64,000 nucleotides of DNA from UBA8958 sp964571695 (GTDB lineage Bacteria; Desulfobacterota; Syntrophia; Syntrophales; UBA8958), in contig CAZNDG010000006.1 of NCBI GenBank assembly GCA_964571695.1, positions 43,050 to 107,049 on the forward strand, in the 5' to 3' direction. Shown here piece after piece: positions 59,620 through 64,000 of this stretch (position 1 is its first letter; the number at the start of each line of letters is the position of its first letter). The notes below the pieces were generated by a model. The model searched no databases. It was not told where the DNA came from and saw nothing but the letters and a program-made list of their open reading frames with translations. Made by a program: the position numbers and the translations under genes.

Positions 59620-61035
59620 TTATCCCCCCTGGAAATAGCGGGGCTTGATCATGTTTTCCGGCGCCATGATGTCGTCCATCTCCTGCCGGGAAAGGAAGCC
59701 CTTTTCCAGGACGATCTCATAGACGGACCGGCCCGTCTCCAGGGCTTCGTGCGCCACCTCCGTGGCTTTTTCGTAGCCGATATAAGGATTGAGGGCGGTG
59801 ACCAGTCCGATGCTCCTTTCGATGTTGAGTCGGCATTGCTCCCGATTGGCCGTGATCCCTTTGATGCAGCGGTCCGCCAGGGTGAGACAGGCATTGTTCA
59901 AAAAGGTGATGGAATTGAAGAGGCTGAAGGCGATAATGGGTTCCATGGCGTTCAACTGGAGCTGCCCCGCCTCGGCGGCGAAGGTTACGGTAACGTCGTT
60001 GCCGATTACGTGAAAGGCCACCTGATTCACCACCTCAGGGATGACGGGATTTACCTTGCCGGGCATGATCGTGGAGCCGGGGGCCATGGCGGGCAGGTGG
60101 ATCTCGTTGAAGCCGCAGCGCGGACCCGAGGAAAGGAGGCGCAAATCGTTGCAAATCTTGGAGAGTTTAACCGCCACCCGCTTCAGCACCCCGGAGAGCT
60201 GCACATAAACCCCCGTGTCCTGGGTGGCCTCCACGAGGTTCACCGACGTCTCCACCTCGATCCCGGTAAACTTGCGGAGATTGAGGACCGCCAGGGGAGC
60301 ATACTCCGGATGGGCGTTCAGTCCCGTGCCGATGGCCGTCGCCCCTAAATTTATCTCCCTCAGGAGCTTCTTCGTTTCCTTTACCCGCTCGATATCTTCC
60401 GCCACCATGACGGCAAAGGCCGAGAATTCCTGCCGCAGGCTCATGGGCACGGCATCCTGCAGTTGGGTCCGCCCCATCTTGATGACGTCCCGAAACTCGA
60501 TGGATTTATCCTCGAGGGCGTCATAGAGATACTGCATCGATTCGAGAAGCTCCCGGATCTTGAAGATCAGGGCCAAGCGGATCGCCGTGGGATAGACGTC
60601 GTTGGTGGACTGGCACATGTTGACGTGATTGTTCGGATGGATGATGTCGTAGCGCCCCCTTTCGTAACCGAGCTTTTCCAGGGCGATGTTGGCGATCACC
60701 TCGTTGGCATTCATGTTGGAAGATGTCCCCGCCCCACCCTGGATCATATCGACGACAAACTGATCCTCGTATTTTCCCGCCAGCAGCTCATCGCAGGCAT
60801 GGGAGACAGCCCGGGCGACATCTTCCGGCAGGAGTCCGAGCTTGGCGTTGGCCCGGGCGGCGGCCTTCTTGATATAGGCCAGGGACCGGATCATGAACCG
60901 GTACCGCCCCAGTCTTATGCCGCTGATCTGAAAGTTTTCCACCGCCCGCAGGGTCTGCACGCCATAGTAGCAGTCGGCCGGAACCTCCTTTTCACCCAGT
61001 AGATCGTGTTCGATGCGAAATCCTTTCGCATTCAT
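59620..61035 (-). CDS. aspA: Aspartate ammonia-lyase
   Basis: A 471-residue member of the fumarase/aspartase superfamily, converting aspartate to fumarate and ammonia. The signature GSTIMPGKVNP (about residues 325-335), IEHDLLGEKEVPADCYYGVQT at the N-terminus, AGGTSSNMNANEVIAN-like GAGTSSNMNANEV and INLGATAIGTGLNAHP are family features. It supplies fumarate for malic enzyme after hydration; no fumarase gene is in the window. Confidence 0.93.
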   Translation of the reverse strand: MNAKGFRIEHDLLGEKEVPADCYYGVQTLRAVENFQISGIRLGRYRFMIRSLAYIKKAAARANAKLGLLPEDVARAVSHACDELLAGKYEDQFVVDMIQGGAGTSSNMNANEVIANIALEKLGYERGRYDIIHPNNHVNMCQSTNDVYPTAIRLALIFKIRELLESMQYLYDALEDKSIEFRDVIKMGRTQLQDAVPMSLRQEFSAFAVMVAEDIERVKETKKLLREINLGATAIGTGLNAHPEYAPLAVLNLRKFTGIEVETSVNLVEATQDTGVYVQLSGVLKRVAVKLSKICNDLRLLSSGPRCGFNEIHLPAMAPGSTIMPGKVNPVIPEVVNQVAFHVIGNDVTVTFAAEAGQLQLNAMEPIIAFSLFNSITFLNNACLTLADRCIKGITANREQCRLNIERSIGLVTALNPYIGYEKATEVAHEALETGRSVYEIVLEKGFLSRQEMDDIMAPENMIKPRYFQGG

Positions 61036-61054
61036 GGTACCCTCCTTAAATAAG

Positions 61055-61215
61055 CTCCCTCCCCTTCCAGGGACGGGGTGGGCAATATACGGCTTGAGTT
61101 TCCTGCAACTCCCTCCCCTTCAAGGGGAGGGCCGGGGTGGGGATGGGTTTAGGTCCCCCCGTCATCACGTGTTTTTAGACCATCCCCCTCCTTGCCTCAC
61201 CCTTGAAGGGGGAGG
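61055..61215. repeat. GC-rich interspersed repeat (CTCCCTCCCCTT type)
   Basis: Two direct copies of a CTCCCTCCCCTTC...GGGGTGGG unit (near 61056 and 61108), the second folding as CCTCCCCTT/AAGGGGAGG, and a third inverted copy (CCCTTGAAGGGGGAGGAGGG) near 61200. It resembles widespread intergenic repeats of GC-rich bacteria. It fills the 309-base gap between aspA and the symporter gene; no gene is seen there. Confidence 0.6.
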
Positions 61216-61344
61216 AGGGAAACCGCTTGTCTTACTATACGGCGGCGTCCGCGGTGATTTACGAAACGCCGATTTTCTTTTTCCTGACGTAACCATTCCG
61301 TGCGCCAGTGGTCAACCGCACGCAGCCATGCTGCGCGCAAGCGG

Positions 61345-62577
61345 TCAAGCCTCGCTTGGCGCCGCCGTCTCCCCGGCTCCCTCCCCCGGCGTGAGCGGCA
61401 GGCCCTCCCACTTGGCCACAACCGCGGAGGCGAGGCAGTTGCCGATGACGTTCACCGTCGTTCTCCCCATGTCGGCGATGGCGTCGATGGAAAGGAGCAC
61501 CGCCACGGCGGATACCGGCAGGCCGAAGGTGGGAAGAAGCCCGGCGAGAATGACCATGGAGCCCCGGGAGATCCCCGCCACCCCCTTGCTGGCCAGCATG
61601 ATGGTGAGTCCCATGAAGAACTGCTGACCGATACTCATCTCGATCCCCGAGGCCTGGGCCACAAATACGGCCGCCATGGGGAGATAGAGGGTCGTGCCGT
61701 CAAGATTGAAGCTGTATCCCACCGGAATAACGAAGGAAACAATGCGCCTGGGGACGCCGAAGGCCTCCATGGCCTCCATGGCCTTGGGCAAAGCGGCCTC
61801 GGAGCTCGTGGTGGAAAAGGCGATGACGGCCGGCTCCTTGACGGCGGCAAAGAACTTCCGGAGGGGAATCCGGAGCAGAAGCATGACGGGCACTAGGATC
61901 ATGATGATGAATACCGTGAGGGAGAGGAAGAGGCAGGCAATCAATCCCAGCAGGTGCACTACTACTGATATTCCCTTGCTTCCCACGACGACGGCCAGCG
62001 CCGCTCCCACGCCGATGGGGGCGAAGCGCATGACGATGTTCGTGTATTTGAACATCACCTCCGTGACGGCCTCGCAAAGTTCGATGATCGGCTTTTTCTT
62101 CTCTCCGATCATGATCAGGGCCGCGGAGAAAATCACCGTGAATACAACTATCTGGAGGAGATCGCCCCGGGCCGCCGATTCGAGCACGTTTTCCGGAAAC
62201 ATGTGTACCAGGAGATCCGAAAAGCCGTGGACCTTGCCGGCCACTACCGCCTCCCGGCCGCCGCCGATGTCCACGCCGTCGCCGGGGCGCAACAGGTTCA
62301 CGGCCAACAGGCCGATACCCAAAGCGAATGTGGTGATGATCTCGAAATAGACGATGGCTTTGAGTCCCATCCGGCCCACGGCCTTCATGTCGCCGTGTCC
62401 GGCGATCCCCACGATAAGGGATACGAAGATGATGGGGACGACAATGGTCTTGACGAGGCGGATGAAGATGGCGGAGAGCGGTTCGAGGTAAGGGGCGAGG
62501 TGAGGAAAGAGCAGTCCGATCACCAGGCCGAGGGCCATACCGATAAAGATCTTCTGCGAGGGTGATATCTTTTTCAT
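61345..62577 (-). CDS. Dicarboxylate/amino acid:cation symporter (DAACS family)
   Basis: About 410 residues with eight membrane helices and two hairpins, as in GltP/DctA/glutamate transporters. The serine-rich hairpin is FSTTSSEAALPKAMEAM, the substrate loop is VIPVGYSFNLDGTTLYLP, and GVAGISRGSMVILAGLL closes the site. It should import aspartate, glutamate, fumarate or malate with H+ or Na+. The ATG at 62577 fits the family; a longer frame starts twelve codons earlier inside malic enzyme. It begins seven bases after the malic enzyme stop. Confidence 0.92.
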   Translation of the reverse strand: MKKISPSQKIFIGMALGLVIGLLFPHLAPYLEPLSAIFIRLVKTIVVPIIFVSLIVGIAGHGDMKAVGRMGLKAIVYFEIITTFALGIGLLAVNLLRPGDGVDIGGGREAVVAGKVHGFSDLLVHMFPENVLESAARGDLLQIVVFTVIFSAALIMIGEKKKPIIELCEAVTEVMFKYTNIVMRFAPIGVGAALAVVVGSKGISVVVHLLGLIACLFLSLTVFIIMILVPVMLLLRIPLRKFFAAVKEPAVIAFSTTSSEAALPKAMEAMEAFGVPRRIVSFVIPVGYSFNLDGTTLYLPMAAVFVAQASGIEMSIGQQFFMGLTIMLASKGVAGISRGSMVILAGLLPTFGLPVSAVAVLLSIDAIADMGRTTVNVIGNCLASAVVAKWEGLPLTPGEGAGETAAPSEA

Positions 62578-62584
62578 CGCCGAT

Positions 62585-64000
62585 TCAGAACAGGGAAAAT
62601 TCGTGGACGTCACGGGCCAGGCCGGTCCTCACGGCTACCTCCCGCACCGCTGCGGCGACTTTTTCCTGAACCTTGAGGTTGAAGACGCTGGGGATGATGT
62701 AGTCCTCCATCAACTGCTCCGGCTCGACGCTGGCGGCGATGGCCCGGGCGGCGGCCAGGAGCATCTCCCGGCTGATCTCCCGGGCATGGCAGTCCAGGAC
62801 CCCCCGGAAGAGACCGGGAAAGCAAAGGACGTTGTTGATCTGATTGGGATAATCCGAGCGGCCCGTGGCCATGATCCGCACATATTTCTGGGCTTCCTCC
62901 GGCATGATCTCCGGGGTGGGATTGGCCATGGCGAAGACGATGGGGTCTTTTGCCATCTTTTTGATGTGGGCGGCGTGGAGGAGATTGCCTTCCGAAACGC
63001 CGAGGAACAGGTCCGCTCCTTTGAGGGCCCGGAAGACGTCGCCTTTGAGCTGCTCCTCGTTGGTCTCCAGGGCGAGCTTTTCCTTGACGGGGTTCATGTT
63101 TTCCTTCCGGCCGCGGTACAGGATGCCCTTGCGGTCGCAGCCGATGAAACGCCGGACCCCGGCGGCCCGGAGAAGATTGATGGCGGCCACTCCCGCTGCG
63201 CCCAGGCCGTTCACCACCACGAGGATCTCACCGATGTCCTTGCCGGTGATCTTCAGTGCGTTGAGAAGCCCCGCCAGGATCACCACCGCCGTGCCGTGCT
63301 GGTCGTCATGGAAGACGGGTATCTCCAGGCTCTCCTTCAGGCGCGCCTCGATCTCGAAACACCGGGGGGCGGAGATGTCTTCCAGATTGATACCACCGAA
63401 GCCGGGGGCGATACGGCGCACCGTCTCCACGATCTCGTCGGAGATTTTCGTATCCAGGCAGATGGGGAAGGCGTCCACACCGCCGAAGTTCTTGAAGAGC
63501 AGGGCCTTGCCCTCCATCACCGGCATGGCGGCCTTCGGCCCGATATCGCCCAGCCCCAGGACGGCGGTGCCGTCGCTGACGATGGCGATACAGTTCTTTT
63601 TGATTGTCAGGTCGTGGGCCCGCTCCGGATCGGCATGGATGGCCTCGCAGACCCGGGCGACCCCGGGTGTGTAAGCCATGGCCAGGTCATCGCGGCTGTT
63701 CAGGGGAATCTTGCTTTTTACCTCTATTTTTCCACCCATGTGGGCCATGAAGGTGCGGTCGGCGAAGTCGATGACGGCGGCGCCGGCAATCCGCCGGACG
63801 GCGGCGAGGATCTTTTCCATCATGTCGTGATCGGCGGCGTGAACCACGACGTCGCGGATGATGCAGTCGCCTTTGAAGCCGACGATATCCACCGCCCCCA
63901 TGTTGCCCCCGGCCTTGCCGATGGCGGAGACCACCTTCCCCAGCATGCCCGGCCGGTTGTTCAACTCCACGCGCATCAGGATACTGTAACTCGCACTGGT
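62585..64000 (-). CDS. NAD(P)-dependent malic enzyme with N-terminal ACT domain (5' partial)
   Basis: The frame is open through the right window edge: before the internal ATG at 63976, codons read TSASYSIL, the usual beginning of the ACT domain, so the true start lies outside. The ACT domain (MRVELNNRPGMLGKVVSAIGK) is followed by the malic domain (IPLNSRDDLAMAYTPGVARV, catalytic Lys region in KNCIAIVSDGTAVLGLG) and the NAD domain (VVNGLGAAGVAAINLL). It decarboxylates malate to pyruvate. The ACT domain suggests amino-acid control. First gene of a unit with the DAACS symporter. Confidence 0.92.
   Translation of the reverse strand, partial: TSASYSILMRVELNNRPGMLGKVVSAIGKAGGNMGAVDIVGFKGDCIIRDVVVHAADHDMMEKILAAVRRIAGAAVIDFADRTFMAHMGGKIEVKSKIPLNSRDDLAMAYTPGVARVCEAIHADPERAHDLTIKKNCIAIVSDGTAVLGLGDIGPKAAMPVMEGKALLFKNFGGVDAFPICLDTKISDEIVETVRRIAPGFGGINLEDISAPRCFEIEARLKESLEIPVFHDDQHGTAVVILAGLLNALKITGKDIGEILVVVNGLGAAGVAAINLLRAAGVRRFIGCDRKGILYRGRKENMNPVKEKLALETNEEQLKGDVFRALKGADLFLGVSEGNLLHAAHIKKMAKDPIVFAMANPTPEIMPEEAQKYVRIMATGRSDYPNQINNVLCFPGLFRGVLDCHAREISREMLLAAARAIAASVEPEQLMEDYIIPSVFNLKVQEKVAAAVREVAVRTGLARDVHEFSLF

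Overview
The window looks like chromosomal DNA of a strictly anaerobic, GC-rich deltaproteobacterium close to the Syntrophales (Syntrophus/Smithella type). That placement is inferred from gene content: heterodisulfide-reductase-like and Nfn electron-bifurcation genes, the siroheme decarboxylase route to heme, a dispersed ATP synthase Fo sector, and TRAP and Liv transporters. No 16S gene is present to confirm it.

Layout. 1-3.0 kb: end of an acyl-CoA ligase and assorted single genes. 3.0-3.6 kb: a first ATP synthase c-subunit gene (minus). 3.7-5.4 kb: ahbB-hemL for heme. 5.5-8.7 kb: three nucleotide-sugar genes (UDP-glucuronate epimerase, gmd, fcl). 8.8-10.1 kb: atpZ/atpI/atpB with no c subunit. 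10.3-11.9 kb: three tandem Hsp20 genes. 12-14.6 kb: a hydrolase, a Cache-domain remnant, a TrhA membrane protein and repeat-rich intergenic DNA. 14.7-26.9 kb (minus): a 12-kb electron-bifurcation block, nfnB, nfnA, then a seven-gene Hdr/Flx-type operon. It includes a 1477-residue HdrA-GltD-HdrA fusion and an MvhD-type subunit read through an in-frame UGA, very probably selenocysteine. 27.1-31.3 kb (minus): small membrane protein, PAS histidine kinase, sigma-54 response regulator, engB. 31.4-33.5 kb (plus): a long inverted repeat, a consensus sigma-54 promoter, a second c-subunit gene and an output-less dCache receptor. 33.6-37.5 kb: ppsA, RNase P RNA, a zinc-ribbon protein and a CAU tRNA. 37.6-41.6 kb: rpoD-dnaG-yqeY, with an RpoD whose region 4.2 is unusually divergent. 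41.7-45.8 kb: hinT and a partial his cluster interrupted by a lipoprotein gene. 45.9-49.4 kb: a small membrane protein and a TRAP transporter. 49.5-53.9 kb: a SpoIIE-type phosphatase, a TPR protein, small envelope proteins and azlCD. 53.9-58.6 kb (minus): livJHMGF. 58.7-64 kb (minus): an aspartate/dicarboxylate module (malic enzyme, symporter, aspartase, binding protein).

How the parts may work together. NfnAB and the Hdr/Flx complex would balance NADH, NADPH, ferredoxin and thiol or disulfide pools, as expected of an energy-limited fermenter or syntroph. Aspartate could be imported, deaminated to fumarate and, via malate, turned into pyruvate. PpsA then gives PEP. The most unusual regulatory arrangement is the two-component sigma-54 system facing a second ATP synthase c subunit with its own sigma-54 promoter and upstream palindrome. 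This suggests conditional control of c-ring composition, which is an inference from sequence only.
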